A DNA stretch of 64,000 bases from Marinobacter sp. F4218 (GTDB lineage Bacteria; Pseudomonadota; Gammaproteobacteria; Pseudomonadales; Oleiphilaceae), in contig NZ_JAHZIL010000003.1 in NCBI RefSeq assembly GCF_019443085.1, forward strand, positions 124,001 through 188,000, given 5' to 3'. The translations under genes and the position numbers were made by a program. Of this stretch, positions 10,891 to 20,552 are shown piece by piece; within the stretch, counting starts at the first letter, position 1; each line of letters begins with the position of its first letter. The notes under the pieces were generated by a model. It made no database searches, was not told the DNA's origin, and saw nothing but the letters and a program-made list of their open reading frames with translations.

Positions 10891-10964
10891 CGTTGTCTGC
10901 CTCAGTGGGTTACGTTTCCCGACTCCCCCTTTGCAACGAGGGGGCATTCTAATTTGAGCGCCGC

Positions 10965-10993
10965 ATTGTACGGGAAAATGCCTATCAGGTCAT
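10965..10993 (-). promoter_or_regulatory. Putative glcB promoter
   Basis: On the minus strand ATGACC and TACAAT are spaced by 17 bp, about 75 bp upstream of the glcB ATG. The -35 is only partly consensus. A CCCCCT/AGGGGG hairpin lies in the predicted leader. Confidence 0.45.
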
Positions 10994-11034
10994 TCCCGCC
11001 CGCGCAACACGGCATTCGTGGACTCTCCGCCCTG

Positions 11035-12423
11035 CTATCCCCGTCGCCAGCTGGTACCTTCGCGGGAATCATCCAGAATAATACCCTTGCCTGCCAGTTC
11101 GTCGCGGATGCGATCCGCTTCGGCAAAGTCTCGTGCCGCGCGGGCATCAGCCCGGGCCTGAATCATTCCCTCGATGTCCTCGGCGCTCAGTTCACCGCCG
11201 GTGTCAGCCTGGAAGAATGCCTCCGGATCCTGCTGCAACAAGCCCAGGATCGCACCAAGACGAACCAGCACGGACGCGCTTTCCTTAGCCTCCTGGTCAC
11301 GACCTTCACGCCGATGGTGGTTGATATCATTGGCCACAGCATGAAGCACGGCGATGGCGCCCGCGGTATTGAAATCGTCGTCCATCACTTCCTGGAATCG
11401 TCTATCGTACTCGGTTTCCGCAACGTCTCCATCTTTGGCGGGCACGATGCCTCGAAGCGAATGGTACAGCTTGGTCAGGGTTCGACCGGCCTCAGCCAGG
11501 TTTTCCTCGGAATAGTCAACCTGGCTGCGATAGTGGCTCGACACCAGGAAATACCGCACGACTTCGGCAGGGTATGTCTCAAGGATTTCACGGATGGTGA
11601 AGAAGTTGCCCAGGGACTTGGACATCTTTTCCTTGTTAACCCTGATCGCACCCGCATGCATCCAGGTTCTGGCGAAATCGTGGCCCGTCGCGCACTCCGA
11701 CTGAGCGATCTCATTTTCATGATGCGGAAACAGCAGATCCGGGCCACCGCCATGAATATCGAAAGTGTCACCCAGACAGCACGTAGACATGGCGGAACAT
11801 TCGATGTGCCAGCCCGGACGACCCTCGCCCCAGGGCGACGGCCAGCTGACTTCGCCCTCAGCCGCGGCTTTCCAGAGCGCGAAGTCCGCAGGACTGCGCT
11901 TGGCTTCCTGCACGTCGACGCGCGCACCGGCGACCAGGTCTTCCAGCTTTTTCTTGCTGAGCTTGCCGTAGTCGGCAAAGGAGTTGACCGCGAAGTACAC
12001 ATCGCCGTTATCCGCTGCGTAGGCATGGCCGCTGGCAACCAGTTTGTGAATCATCGCCACGATTTCGTCAATGTAGGCGGTCGCACGAGGCTCTTCGGTT
12101 GGGGACAGCACCCCCAGCCGAGCCTCATCCTCATGCATGGCGCGAATCATGCGCTCAGTCAGGTCCGTAAAGGCCTCGCCATTCTCGTCCGCCCGACGCA
12201 GTATCTTGTCGTCGATATCGGTAATGTTGCGCACATAGTGAACGTCGTAGCCACGATGCCTGAGATAACGGGTAATGACGTCAAAGGCCACGAGAACCCG
12301 GGCGTGGCCGAGATGGCAGTAGTCATAAACGGTCATCCCGCAGACGTACATGCGCACCTTGCCCGACTCGATCGGCCGGAACTCTTCCTTCTGCTGCGAG
12401 AGCGTGTTGTAAATACGGATCAC
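11035..12423 (-). CDS. cysS: Cysteinyl-tRNA synthetase
   Basis: CysRS charges tRNA-Cys. The 462-residue class I synthetase has the HIGH-type motif [10 protein letters not shown], the zinc ligands CSAMS and HHENE regions around [16 protein letters not shown], and the KMSKSLGN loop. The C-terminal anticodon-binding domain is complete. Its ATG overlaps the end of glnS by four bases (ATGA-type), so the two synthetases are translationally coupled; cysS-glnS pairing is common in pseudomonads. Confidence 0.98.
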   Translation of the reverse strand: MIRIYNTLSQQKEEFRPIESGKVRMYVCGMTVYDYCHLGHARVLVAFDVITRYLRHRGYDVHYVRNITDIDDKILRRADENGEAFTDLTERMIRAMHEDEARLGVLSPTEEPRATAYIDEIVAMIHKLVASGHAYAADNGDVYFAVNSFADYGKLSKKKLEDLVAGARVDVQEAKRSPADFALWKAAAEGEVSWPSPWGEGRPGWHIECSAMSTCCLGDTFDIHGGGPDLLFPHHENEIAQSECATGHDFARTWMHAGAIRVNKEKMSKSLGNFFTIREILETYPAEVVRYFLVSSHYRSQVDYSEENLAEAGRTLTKLYHSLRGIVPAKDGDVAETEYDRRFQEVMDDDFNTAGAIAVLHAVANDINHHRREGRDQEAKESASVLVRLGAILGLLQQDPEAFFQADTGGELSAEDIEGMIQARADARAARDFAEADRIRDELAGKGIILDDSREGTSWRRG

Positions 12424-14099
12424 TTGCCCCCCTTACCCCAGGAATCGCGCAGGGTAACGGTCCGATTGAAAACGGGCCGGCCGGCGCTTGCGGTGAGTTC
12501 CGGATCGCAGAAGAAATACCCCTCTCGCTCGAACTGGTACGGCAGGTCGGTGCGGGGCTCGACCAGCCCTTTCTCGGCCCTCGCTCCTGTGAGCACAACC
12601 AGCGATTCCGGGTTCAGGTGATCGACAAGGTCACCGTCCTTGTCGCTGTCCGGGGATTCGTGGTTGAAGAGACGGTCGTAGAGGTTGACGTCTGCCTCAA
12701 CGCTGTCGGTGGCCGAGACCCAGTGGATCACACCATTAGGCTTGTAACCTTCCGGGTTCACGCCAAGGGTCTTGGGATCGTACTCGCATTTGAGCTCGAC
12801 GATCTCGCCGCTGTCGTCACGAACGATCTCGCGACAGGTCATCACGTAGCCCCCGCGCAGGCGAACGGCCTGGTCCGGTGCCAGCCGCTTCCATTTGCGC
12901 GGCGGCTCCTCCACAAAATCCTCACGGTCGATAAACAGCGTCTGACTCCAGGTCACTTCCCGCTCACCCATGTCCGGGTTTTGCGGGTGGACCGGCAGCA
13001 CCAGGGTTTCCGTCTTATCGGCCGGGTAATTGGTCAACGTCACTTTCAGCGGACGCATGACACACATGGCTCTCGGCGCCCGCGTATTCAGGTCCTCGCG
13101 AATGGCGTGCTCCAGCATCCCCACATCAACGGTCCCGCCTGCCTTGTTGACACCAACCATGTCGCAGAAGGTCCGGATGGACTCGGGGGTGTACCCGCGA
13201 CGGCGCATGCCGGAAATGGTGGGCATCCGGGGATCGTTCCAGCCATCGACATGATGCTCATCCACCAGGCGCTTGAGTTTGCGCTTGCTGGTGATGGTGT
13301 AATTCAGGTTCAGCCGGGCAAACTCGATCTGGCGCGGATGGCAGGGACCGGAAATGTTATCCAGAACCCAGTCGTAGAGCGGACGGTGATCCTCAAATTC
13401 GAGCGTACACAGGGAATGTGTAATCTCCTCCATCGCATCTGAAATCGGATGCGTAAAATCGTACATCGGATAGATGCACCACTTGTCACCGGTCTGGTGG
13501 TGGTCCGCATAGCGGATGCGGTAAAGAATAGGATCCCTGAGATTGATATTGGGGGACGCCATATCGATTTTCGCCCGCAGCACAAGCTCACCGTTCTGGT
13601 ACTTGCCGTCGCGCATGTCCCGGAACAGCTGAAGGTTCTCCTCGACTGGCCGGTCCCGATAAGGGCTGTTTTTCCCGGGTTCTTTCAGACTGCCACGGTA
13701 CTCGGCCATTTCGTCGGCAGACAGGGCGCAGACGTAAGCCTTACCCTTTTCAATCAGCTCCTCGGCAAACGCGTACAGCGCGTCAAAGTAGTCGGACGCG
13801 AAACGGACATCACCAGCCCACTGGTAGCCAAGCCACTCCACATCCTGCTTGATGGCGTCGATGTATTCCTGGTTTTCTTTTTCCGGATTGGTGTCGTCAA
13901 ACCGCAGGTTGCATTCGCCACCAAAGGTTTCGGCGATGCCAAAGTTCAGACAGATGGATTTGGCGTGGCCAATGTGCAGATAGCCATTCGGCTCTGGCGG
14001 AAAGCGGGTCACCACCTTGCCAGTGTGCTCGCCCTTGGCGATGGCGTCTTCGATCAGGCTCTGAATAAAGTTGTGGGCTTTCTTCGATTCGGCGCTCAT
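12420..14099 (-). CDS. glnS: Glutaminyl-tRNA synthetase
   Basis: GlnRS charges tRNA-Gln. The 559-residue class I enzyme has [20 protein letters not shown], the KMSKS-equivalent [10 protein letters not shown] and the following DGWDDP-type block ([19 protein letters not shown]), then the two beta-barrel anticodon-binding domains. The start chosen ([11 protein letters not shown]) matches the family; the reading frame is open for 17 further codons upstream without a better ribosome site. It is the first gene of the glnS-cysS pair. Confidence 0.97.
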   Translation of the reverse strand: MSAESKKAHNFIQSLIEDAIAKGEHTGKVVTRFPPEPNGYLHIGHAKSICLNFGIAETFGGECNLRFDDTNPEKENQEYIDAIKQDVEWLGYQWAGDVRFASDYFDALYAFAEELIEKGKAYVCALSADEMAEYRGSLKEPGKNSPYRDRPVEENLQLFRDMRDGKYQNGELVLRAKIDMASPNINLRDPILYRIRYADHHQTGDKWCIYPMYDFTHPISDAMEEITHSLCTLEFEDHRPLYDWVLDNISGPCHPRQIEFARLNLNYTITSKRKLKRLVDEHHVDGWNDPRMPTISGMRRRGYTPESIRTFCDMVGVNKAGGTVDVGMLEHAIREDLNTRAPRAMCVMRPLKVTLTNYPADKTETLVLPVHPQNPDMGEREVTWSQTLFIDREDFVEEPPRKWKRLAPDQAVRLRGGYVMTCREIVRDDSGEIVELKCEYDPKTLGVNPEGYKPNGVIHWVSATDSVEADVNLYDRLFNHESPDSDKDGDLVDHLNPESLVVLTGARAEKGLVEPRTDLPYQFEREGYFFCDPELTASAGRPVFNRTVTLRDSWGKGGK

Positions 14100-14231
14100 A
14101 CATTCTCTGTTAGAAAAGGAGGTGGATCTGAAACCGCCTATTATACTCACAAAACCCTGCCCAACTCATGCCTGCAATACAAAGTCGATGAAGATGCCGC
14201 ACCGATAACCCGTCGGGGGCTGCCGCGGTCT

Positions 14232-15131
14232 TCAGAGTGCCTTGCGGACGGTCGCGAGGGAGACAGCGTGTCGGTGCATGCCTTTCCAGGCGTCACCGCG
14301 CTGCTTGAGCCGATGCGGGGCTTCCTCCATCGAGAAGCCGTCCGGACGAAGTTCGGGATCGTCCAGTTCTTCAAGCCTCAGTGGCATAGCCACAGGGCCG
14401 CCGGCCTTTGCCCGCACGGAGTAGGGAGAAACCAAGGTCTGGCCATAGGCATTGCGCGCTACGTCGAGGTAAATCCGGTCACCGCGATTGCGTTTACGGT
14501 GCTCGGTGGTAAGACGCTCGGGGTATCGGTCGGCCAGCCACTTTGCCATCCGCTGGGCGACTCCCCGTACCTCATCGAAACCATCGTCACGGCGCAACGG
14601 CATGACCACATGCAAACCCCGCGAGCCCGTAGTCATGGCGTAGGGAGTGCCTCCGACCGCCTGTATGAGCTCAATGACTTTATTCGCCGCGTCGACCACC
14701 CGACTGAAGTCTCTGGTGGAAGGGTCGAGATCGAACACCAGCAGGTCGGGACAATCCGGACGATCACCTCGGGCAAGCCACCGGTGAAAGGCGATCGTTG
14801 CCTGGTTGGCCAGGTAAATCAGCGACACAAGGTTGTTACAGAGCGGGTGCTGCACCCGCCCCTTGCCGGCCTCGGCCCGATCTACCGTCAACGTATCAAG
14901 CCAGTCCGGGAAATAATCTGAGACGCGCTGCTGGACAAACCCCTCCCCCTTGACCCCATCCGGAAAGCGGTGAAGGACAAGCGGCCGGTTCTCAAGGTAT
15001 CCCAGCATGGTGTCGGCAACGGCTTCGTAATAGTCGATCAGGTCGCCCTTGGTAATATGGGCATCCGGAAACAGGACCTTGCCCTCGTTGGAGACATCTA
15101 CGGTATATGGGCCGAACCGTCGCTTTGCCAT
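14232..15131 (-). CDS. LigD-type polymerase/primase (POL) protein
   Basis: This 299-residue protein matches the polymerase domain of LigD, an archaeo-eukaryotic primase that fills or extends ends during non-homologous end joining. The catalytic aspartates are in LLVFDLDPS, the nucleotide-binding motif is TTGSRGLHVVMPL, and THPDKVLFP-like N-terminal sequence (NEGKVLFPDAHITKGDLI) is present. The reading frame is intact and has a good GGAGGAATCAGT before the ATG at 15131. It is downstream of a phosphoesterase-domain gene, with a broken ligase gene in between. No Ku gene is seen nearby. Whether it is still used is unknown. Confidence 0.88.
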   Translation of the reverse strand: MAKRRFGPYTVDVSNEGKVLFPDAHITKGDLIDYYEAVADTMLGYLENRPLVLHRFPDGVKGEGFVQQRVSDYFPDWLDTLTVDRAEAGKGRVQHPLCNNLVSLIYLANQATIAFHRWLARGDRPDCPDLLVFDLDPSTRDFSRVVDAANKVIELIQAVGGTPYAMTTGSRGLHVVMPLRRDDGFDEVRGVAQRMAKWLADRYPERLTTEHRKRNRGDRIYLDVARNAYGQTLVSPYSVRAKAGGPVAMPLRLEELDDPELRPDGFSMEEAPHRLKQRGDAWKGMHRHAVSLATVRKAL

Positions 15132-15169
15132 ACTGATTCCTCCCGCAGTGACTGGAGCGGGACGATCGA

Positions 15170-15348
15170 TAGGGGCTTGTCTGCCCGCTTGGCAATCACC
15201 CCTTCCCAACTTTTTGGCAGGCCTCGCGGTAGTATGCCAGGCCGTCTTCGTTACGATGGTCGGTAAAACGAAGGGGACCCGCGAACTACAGTCACTTCGT
15301 GAGCAGTTGCCGGTCGCCGCGGGAAAGGCGGTCAGGCCAGTCAGTCAT
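15170..15348 (-). pseudogene. Remnant of ATP-dependent DNA ligase (LigD LIG part)
   Basis: Between the PE and POL genes lie pieces of a ligase. An AAGGAGG and an ATG overlapping the PE stop open a short frame, MTDWPDRLSRGDRQLLTK, which ends at a stop. After a second stop the same frame continues FAGPLRFTDHRNEDGLAYYR then EACQK, and is lost at about 15210. Inserting one G there restores GWEGVIAKRADKP, the conserved lysine motif of LigD-type ligases. The KxDG adenylation motif and the whole C-terminal OB domain are missing. The simplest reading is a large internal deletion, a one-base deletion and loss of the 3' part. Confidence 0.8.
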
Positions 15349-15946
15349 CGCCCCCTCCTTCTTCAGCTGCAATCCTGGCCATGGATCGGCCTGTCTTCAC
15401 GGAATCGGGTTCGGTGGAAACGGGGTTGCGACGGGCATCGGCGGCCTGATCATCCATCTTGATCAGCAACCACTGAGGCTTATTACTGCCTTGCATCCGC
15501 TTTAATGCGTAGCCCCCACTGAGCTTTTCGCCCTGGAGCCAAACTTCCACCAGGCCATCCTCCAGCGACGCCTCCATGCTTTTTGAGTCACGACCCTTTT
15601 CAGCACGGAGGTTACGATAGGTCCCGGTATCCCAGACCATTACTGTGCCCGCCCCATACTCTCCAGCCGGGATGCAGCCCTCGAACTGTGCATAATCCAG
15701 AGGATGATCTTCTGTCTGGATTGCGAGACGTTTGTCAGCAGGATTGGTCGAAGGCCCCTTGGGAACAGCCCAGGACACCAGAACCCCTTTTACTTCCAGC
15801 CGGAAATCATAATGAAGGCTCGACGCATCGTGTTTCTGGATAACGAACCTCCGCCCTCCCCGGGACGAACCTGAACTCCCGCGCGGCTCCGAGGTACGCT
15901 TGAAATTCCTCTTTTTGCGATAACTCGACAGGCGATCTCCAGTCAT
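15341..15946 (-). CDS. LigD-type 3'-phosphoesterase (PE) protein
   Basis: This 201-residue protein matches the phosphoesterase domain of LigD, which trims 3' phosphates and ribonucleotides at DNA ends. The signature FVIQKHDASSLHYDFRLE with the catalytic histidines and aspartate is intact, as are SWAVPKGPS, EGCIPAGEYGAGTV and the C-terminal WLLIKMDD. The ATG at 15946 has GGAGG seven bases upstream; longer upstream starts would add a family-foreign tail. The C-terminus (ARIAAEEGGGDD) overlaps the ATG of the broken ligase gene by a few bases, showing that PE, LIG and POL once formed one operon. Confidence 0.88.
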   Translation of the reverse strand: MTGDRLSSYRKKRNFKRTSEPRGSSGSSRGGRRFVIQKHDASSLHYDFRLEVKGVLVSWAVPKGPSTNPADKRLAIQTEDHPLDYAQFEGCIPAGEYGAGTVMVWDTGTYRNLRAEKGRDSKSMEASLEDGLVEVWLQGEKLSGGYALKRMQGSNKPQWLLIKMDDQAADARRNPVSTEPDSVKTGRSMARIAAEEGGGDD

Positions 15947-16112
15947 TCTGCCTCCTCCACCGCTCGCTCTTTCTGCCCGCAACCCTGGGGCCTGATAATA
16001 CGATGGCCAGCGTCGAGAAATCCGGAGCCGGGTCATGCACAGTACTCGACTCTCCAGTACAATAAGCCTAGCAATTTTTCTACGATCCATAACGACCTAA
16101 CAGGAACCACGA

Positions 16113-16622
16113 ATGATTCTGCTGAAAACCAATCACGGTGACATCAAGCTGGAACTGGACTACGACAAAGCCCCGGAAACAGCTAAGAACTTTGAACAAT
16201 ATGTGCGCGATGGCTTTTACGATGGCCTGATTTTCCACCGTGTGATCAGCAACTTCATGGTTCAGGGGGGCGGCTTCGAGCCCGGCATGACACCCCGAAA
16301 AACCCGGGAGCCGATCAAGAACGAGGCCGACAACGGCCTAAGCAACATGCAGGGCACGGTGGCCATGGCGCGGACTATGGATCCACACTCCGCCACCGCC
16401 CAGTTCTTTATCAACGTTGAAAACAACGGTTTCCTGGACCATACCGCCAAGAACGCAGAAGGCTGGGGTTACTGCGTCTTTGGTAAGGTTGTCGAGGGCA
16501 TGGACACGGTCAATCAGATTCGCGCGGTACGCACCACCATGCAAGCCGGCCACCAGGACGTCCCCGCCGACGACGTCGTTATCGAAAAAGCCGAAGTTCT
16601 GGAGGACGGAGGCACAGCGTGA
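16113..16622 (+). CDS. ppiB: Cytoplasmic peptidyl-prolyl isomerase B (cyclophilin)
   Basis: This 169-residue cyclophilin catalyses cis-trans isomerisation of X-Pro bonds. It has no signal peptide, so it is the cytoplasmic B type. [13 protein letters not shown] (catalytic arginine), [16 protein letters not shown] and [12 protein letters not shown] are all present. AGGA precedes the ATG. The stop overlaps the GTG start of lpxH (GTGA), so the two are coupled; ppiB-lpxH is a common pair. Confidence 0.97.
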   Translation: MILLKTNHGDIKLELDYDKAPETAKNFEQYVRDGFYDGLIFHRVISNFMVQGGGFEPGMTPRKTREPIKNEADNGLSNMQGTVAMARTMDPHSATAQFFINVENNGFLDHTAKNAEGWGYCVFGKVVEGMDTVNQIRAVRTTMQAGHQDVPADDVVIEKAEVLEDGGTA

Positions 16623-17344
16623 CCATGCTGTTCATCTCCGACCTTCACCTGGAGGAGTCGCGGCCGGATATTACCGAGGCTTTTCTGGATTTCCTGACCA
16701 ATAAGGCGATGGGTGTGGAAAGACTCTACATCCTGGGCGACTTTTTCGAAGCCTGGATTGGTGACGACGAGCGTACTCCGCTTCAGGAGAAGGTGGCGTC
16801 CGCCTTGAAGGAAGTGAACGAAAGCGGCACCGCAATCTTCCTGATGCATGGCAATCGGGACTTTCTGATTGGGGAAGATTTCTGCAACCGAGCCGGTGCC
16901 ACGCTGCTGGATGACCCCACCGTGGTGGACCTGTACGGCACCCCTACCCTGCTTATGCACGGGGACAGCCTTTGCACGGCCGACGTGGAATACCAGAAAT
17001 TCCGAGCCAACATGCGCAATCCTCAGTGGCAGCAAATGATTCTGCAGCGGCCCCTGGCCGACCGACAGCAGATGGCCCGTCAGTTACGGGAAATCAGCAT
17101 GGCCAAGAATCAGGGCAAGGAAGAAACCATCATGGACGTCACTCCGGAAGAAGTGGTGAAAGAAATGGAGGCGCATGGGGTCCAGCGGCTTATCCACGGC
17201 CATACCCATCGTCCCGCAGAGCATCAACTGGAGGCCAACGGCCAACCGGCGAAACGGATTGTGCTCGGGGACTGGGACAAGAACGTGTGGTGGCTGGAGG
17301 TAGGGCCCGGCGAGGAGCCGGTACTGGATAAGTACCCCATCTAA
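16619..17344 (+). CDS. lpxH: UDP-2,3-diacylglucosamine diphosphatase LpxH
   Basis: LpxH removes UMP from UDP-2,3-diacylglucosamine to make lipid X in lipid A synthesis, at the inner face of the membrane. The 241-residue calcineurin-like phosphoesterase shows the metal-binding set [24 protein letters not shown] and [10 protein letters not shown]. The start is the GTG overlapping the ppiB stop; an ATG two codons later is an alternative. A perfect hairpin terminator follows four bases after the stop. Confidence 0.96.
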   Translation: MTMLFISDLHLEESRPDITEAFLDFLTNKAMGVERLYILGDFFEAWIGDDERTPLQEKVASALKEVNESGTAIFLMHGNRDFLIGEDFCNRAGATLLDDPTVVDLYGTPTLLMHGDSLCTADVEYQKFRANMRNPQWQQMILQRPLADRQQMARQLREISMAKNQGKEETIMDVTPEEVVKEMEAHGVQRLIHGHTHRPAEHQLEANGQPAKRIVLGDWDKNVWWLEVGPGEEPVLDKYPI

Positions 17345-17347
17345 TGC

Positions 17348-17375
17348 AAAAGGCCGGGCAATTGCCCGGCCTTTT
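17348..17375. terminator. Bidirectional terminator between lpxH and aapP
   Basis: AAAAGGCCGGGCAATTGCCCGGCCTTTT is a perfect 28-bp palindrome with A and T runs at its ends. It lies between two convergent genes. Confidence 0.88.
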
Positions 17376-17380
17376 TGGTC

Positions 17381-18190
17381 TTAGTGCTGCAGAATCTGCT
17401 TGAGGAATTTCTGGGTTCGCGCTTCCTGCGGATTGGTAAAGAACTCGTGCGGAGGTGCCTCCTCCACAATTTCGCCGCCATCCATGAAGATCACCCGGTC
17501 TGCCACGGTCTTCGCAAAGCCCATTTCATGGGTTACGCAAAGCATGGTCATGCCACTTCCCGCCAGCTCAATCATGACGTCCAGCACTTCCTTGATCATT
17601 TCCGGATCGAGTGCCGACGTCGGCTCATCAAACAGCATGATTTTCGGTTTCATGCACAGTGCCCGGGCAATGGCAACACGCTGCTGCTGGCCACCGGAAA
17701 GCTGACCCGGGAATTTATTGGCCTGGTCCGGGATCTTGACCCGCTCCAGGTATTCCATGGCCGACGCTTCCGCTTCCTTGCGCGGTATCTTACGCACCCA
17801 GATCGGGGACAGGCAGCAGTTCTCCAGAACCGTGAGATGCGGGAACAGGTTAAAATGCTGGAACACCATGCCCACTTCCCTGCGCACCGTGTCGATGTGA
17901 CGCACGTCGTCCGTCAGTTCCACTTCGTCCACGATGATCTTGCCTTGCTGGTGCTCTTCCAACCGGTTGAGACACCGGATGAAGGTCGATTTACCAGAAC
18001 CGGACGGGCCACAGATGACGATGCGCTCGCCCTGCTTAACGTTCAGATTAAGGTCCTTGAGGACGTGAAAATCACCATACCATTTGTGCATCCCTTCAAC
18101 CCGGATAATGTCAGGCTTCTGGCCCGCCTCACTCCGAGGGGAAGACTGTGTTTCAGAAGTTTGGGTCTGTTCTGTCATTGGATTACCCAT
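17381..18190 (-). CDS. aapP: Amino-acid ABC transporter ATP-binding protein (AapP-like)
   Basis: This is the ATPase of a polar amino-acid importer. The 269-residue protein carries Walker [10 protein letters not shown], the Q-loop [10 protein letters not shown], the ABC signature [15 protein letters not shown], Walker [14 protein letters not shown] and the switch histidine VTHEM. The N-terminal 20 or so residues are a polar extension. Its ATG overlaps the aapM stop (TGATG), so it is translationally coupled as the last gene of aapJQMP. Confidence 0.95.
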   Translation of the reverse strand: MGNPMTEQTQTSETQSSPRSEAGQKPDIIRVEGMHKWYGDFHVLKDLNLNVKQGERIVICGPSGSGKSTFIRCLNRLEEHQQGKIIVDEVELTDDVRHIDTVRREVGMVFQHFNLFPHLTVLENCCLSPIWVRKIPRKEAEASAMEYLERVKIPDQANKFPGQLSGGQQQRVAIARALCMKPKIMLFDEPTSALDPEMIKEVLDVMIELAGSGMTMLCVTHEMGFAKTVADRVIFMDGGEIVEEAPPHEFFTNPQEARTQKFLKQILQH

Positions 18191-19278
18191 CAGGTTTTGT
18201 GACCGGTGTCGAGTTTGCGTTCAAGTTTCTGGCTGTACTGGGATATGCCGAAGCAGAACACCCAGAAGCAGAAGGCCACGAAGACATACCCCTCCACGGC
18301 AACGTTCTGCCAGGCCGGGTCTGTTACGGTTGACTGAACCGTACCGAGAATGTCGAAAAGGCCGATGATCAGGACCAGCGTGGTGTCCTTGAACAGGGCA
18401 ATGAAGGTATTCACGATGCCGGGAATCACCAACTTCAGCGCCTGTGGCAGGACGATGAGCCCCATCTTGCGCCAGTAACCCAGCCCAAGTGCATCTGCAG
18501 CCTCGTACTGCCCACGCGGAATGGCCTGCAAGCCCCCGCGGATAACCTCGGCCATGTAGGCCGATTGCCAAAGGGTTATACCAATCAGCGCCCTCGCCAA
18601 CTTCTCAAAGTTCATTCCTTCGGGCAGGAATAACGGCAGCATGACTGACGCCATGAACAGCACCGTAATCAACGGCACTGCGCGCCACACTTCAATGAAG
18701 ACGACACACAGTCCTCGAATGATTGGCATCTCTGAACGCCGTCCAAGCGCCAGCAGGGTCCCTATGGGGAGAGACGCAATGATCCCGATGTAGGCGAGGA
18801 TCAGCGTCAGCATCAACCCGCCCCACTTGGTACTTTCTACCTGCTCAAGGCCAAAGCTCCCGCCCGGAATGAGGAAGAAGCCAATCAATGGCAGACCGGT
18901 CATCCCGAAAATGCCAAGCCACTTCCGCCCCGGAAAACGTTCAATGAACTGGGGAACGAAAGACACTGCCAGCAGCAGGAACATGAAGTCCACGCGCCAC
19001 TGCAGTTCATCCGGGTAAAACCCGTAGATAAAGAAATTAAGACGCTGGTTGATAAACAGCCAGCAGGCACCTGCCCCACTACAGTCACTAGGGTCACTGC
19101 CCTGGAAATTGGCATCAAAAAATACCCAGTTCAGCAACGGCCCGACGCTGGTAACAATCAGGTAACCGACCACGACGGTCAGCAGCGCGTTGTACCAGGT
19201 GGAAAAAAGATGCTGGCGCATCCAGTTGACCGGACTGAGCACTTTCTTGGGAGGTTTCATCGTAGACTCAGTCATCAT
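18190..19278 (-). CDS. aapM: General amino-acid ABC transporter permease AapM
   Basis: This is one of two inner-membrane permeases of the amino-acid importer. The 362-residue protein has several hydrophobic segments and ends with the HisMQ-type permease domain, including the EAA loop ([26 protein letters not shown]). The long loop after the first membrane segment ([14 protein letters not shown]) is typical of AapM and not of shorter His/Glu permeases. It overlaps aapQ by four bases. An ATG one codon downstream (19275) has better spacing from AAGGAG and could be the true start. Confidence 0.95.
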   Translation of the reverse strand: MMTESTMKPPKKVLSPVNWMRQHLFSTWYNALLTVVVGYLIVTSVGPLLNWVFFDANFQGSDPSDCSGAGACWLFINQRLNFFIYGFYPDELQWRVDFMFLLLAVSFVPQFIERFPGRKWLGIFGMTGLPLIGFFLIPGGSFGLEQVESTKWGGLMLTLILAYIGIIASLPIGTLLALGRRSEMPIIRGLCVVFIEVWRAVPLITVLFMASVMLPLFLPEGMNFEKLARALIGITLWQSAYMAEVIRGGLQAIPRGQYEAADALGLGYWRKMGLIVLPQALKLVIPGIVNTFIALFKDTTLVLIIGLFDILGTVQSTVTDPAWQNVAVEGYVFVAFCFWVFCFGISQYSQKLERKLDTGHKT

Positions 19279-20462
19279 CGCTCCTTAATCGCCACGGCCC
19301 GGTTGTAGATATTCATGAACAGGGAGATCAGCAGACTAATAGTCAGGTAGACCGCCATTGTCATCGCCACGACCTCAACTGCCTGTCCGGTCTGGTTCAG
19401 GGTCGTGCCCATGAAGACGGCAACCAGATCGGGATAACCGATTGCGGTTGCGAGCGAGGAGTTTTTCACCAGGTTCAGATACTGGCTCGTCAGCGGAGGA
19501 ATGATGACCCGCATTGCCTGGGGGATAACCACCAACCTCAGGGTCAGACCGTGCGGAAGCCCTAGCGCTTTGGATGCCTCGGTCTGCCCCTTGCTGACCG
19601 ACAGTATGCCGGAACGAACGATTTCCGCGATAAAGCTCGCGGTGTAAAGGGACAAGGCAATCCACAACGCGGCCAGCTCCGGAATGATAGTGATACCACC
19701 GCCGAAGTTGAAGCCTTTGAGCGCCGGAATTTCCCACTCCAGAGGTCTGCCCGCCACGAGATACGAGATGATCGGCACCAGCACGAGAATGGCAACGCCA
19801 ACCTTGAAGGTTGGGAAGATCTGGCCGGTAGCCAGCTGCCGCTTCTTGGCCCAGAGGCGAATCCCGATCACTGCCGCGATGGCCGCAAGAACGCCTCCCC
19901 AAACCAATCCGAAACCGTCCTGAGTCAGTGGTTCTGGAAGATACAGTCCGCGGTTATTCAGGAACAGGGTGCCACCCACATCGACGCTTTGTCGGGGAGA
20001 CGGCAGATTGCTCAGGACCGCGAAATACCAGAAGAAAATCTGGAGCAGCAGTGGAATATTACGGATGACTTCGATGTAGGCCAGCGAGATTTTGGCAACC
20101 AGCCAGTTGCTCGAAAGACGCGCGATACCGAGCACGAAACCCAGGATCGTTGCCGCCACAACACCCATTGCAGACACAAGAAGGGTGTTCGTGAGACCTA
20201 CCCAGAAGGTTCGTCCGTAGGACATGGTGGCATCGTAGGGCACAAGGTGCATGATGATGCCGAAACCGGCCGACTCCTCGAGGAATCCGAAACCGGTGCT
20301 GATACCGCGGCTCTCCATATTCGAGAGCGTGTTGTCGACGAGTGTCCAGCCACCCCAGAAGACCAGAGTTATAGCGACAACCTGGAAGAAGAGCGAGCGT
20401 ACCCGAGGGTCATACCAGGGTTTTGGGCCCGCGGGTCTTGAATCAATGGTTTGTTTTTTCAT
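19275..20462 (-). CDS. aapQ: General amino-acid ABC transporter permease AapQ
   Basis: This is the partner permease of AapM in the amino-acid importer. The 395-residue membrane protein has an N-terminal segment followed by YIEVIRNIPLLLQIFFWYF and the EAA loop FIAEIVRSGILSVSKGQTEASKALGLP. Length and the central insert with extra membrane spans are typical for AapQ. It follows aapJ by 90 bp containing a strong hairpin, and overlaps aapM. Confidence 0.95.
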   Translation of the reverse strand: MKKQTIDSRPAGPKPWYDPRVRSLFFQVVAITLVFWGGWTLVDNTLSNMESRGISTGFGFLEESAGFGIIMHLVPYDATMSYGRTFWVGLTNTLLVSAMGVVAATILGFVLGIARLSSNWLVAKISLAYIEVIRNIPLLLQIFFWYFAVLSNLPSPRQSVDVGGTLFLNNRGLYLPEPLTQDGFGLVWGGVLAAIAAVIGIRLWAKKRQLATGQIFPTFKVGVAILVLVPIISYLVAGRPLEWEIPALKGFNFGGGITIIPELAALWIALSLYTASFIAEIVRSGILSVSKGQTEASKALGLPHGLTLRLVVIPQAMRVIIPPLTSQYLNLVKNSSLATAIGYPDLVAVFMGTTLNQTGQAVEVVAMTMAVYLTISLLISLFMNIYNRAVAIKER

Positions 20463-20510
20463 GCATTTTCCCGGAAAGCTTCCCTGCAGTTAACGTCATC
20501 AGAGATAACA

Positions 20511-20537
20511 GCGGGCGCCCCGGATAGGGGCGCCCGC
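20511..20537 (-). terminator. Intercistronic hairpin between aapJ and aapQ
   Basis: GCGGGCGCCCC and GGGGCGCCCGC form an 11-bp GC stem around a 5-nt loop just past the aapJ stop. It has no T-run, so it is more likely to protect the aapJ message from 3' decay or to attenuate than to terminate fully. Such hairpins commonly let the binding protein be made in excess. Confidence 0.6.
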
Positions 20538-20552
20538 ATACGCTTTCAGGTT

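Noticed and set aside
10678..12621. A 647-codon open frame antisense to cysS and the glcB start
   Set aside because: It covers parts of two well-conserved genes and the spacer between them. No family resemblance and no ribosome site was seen.
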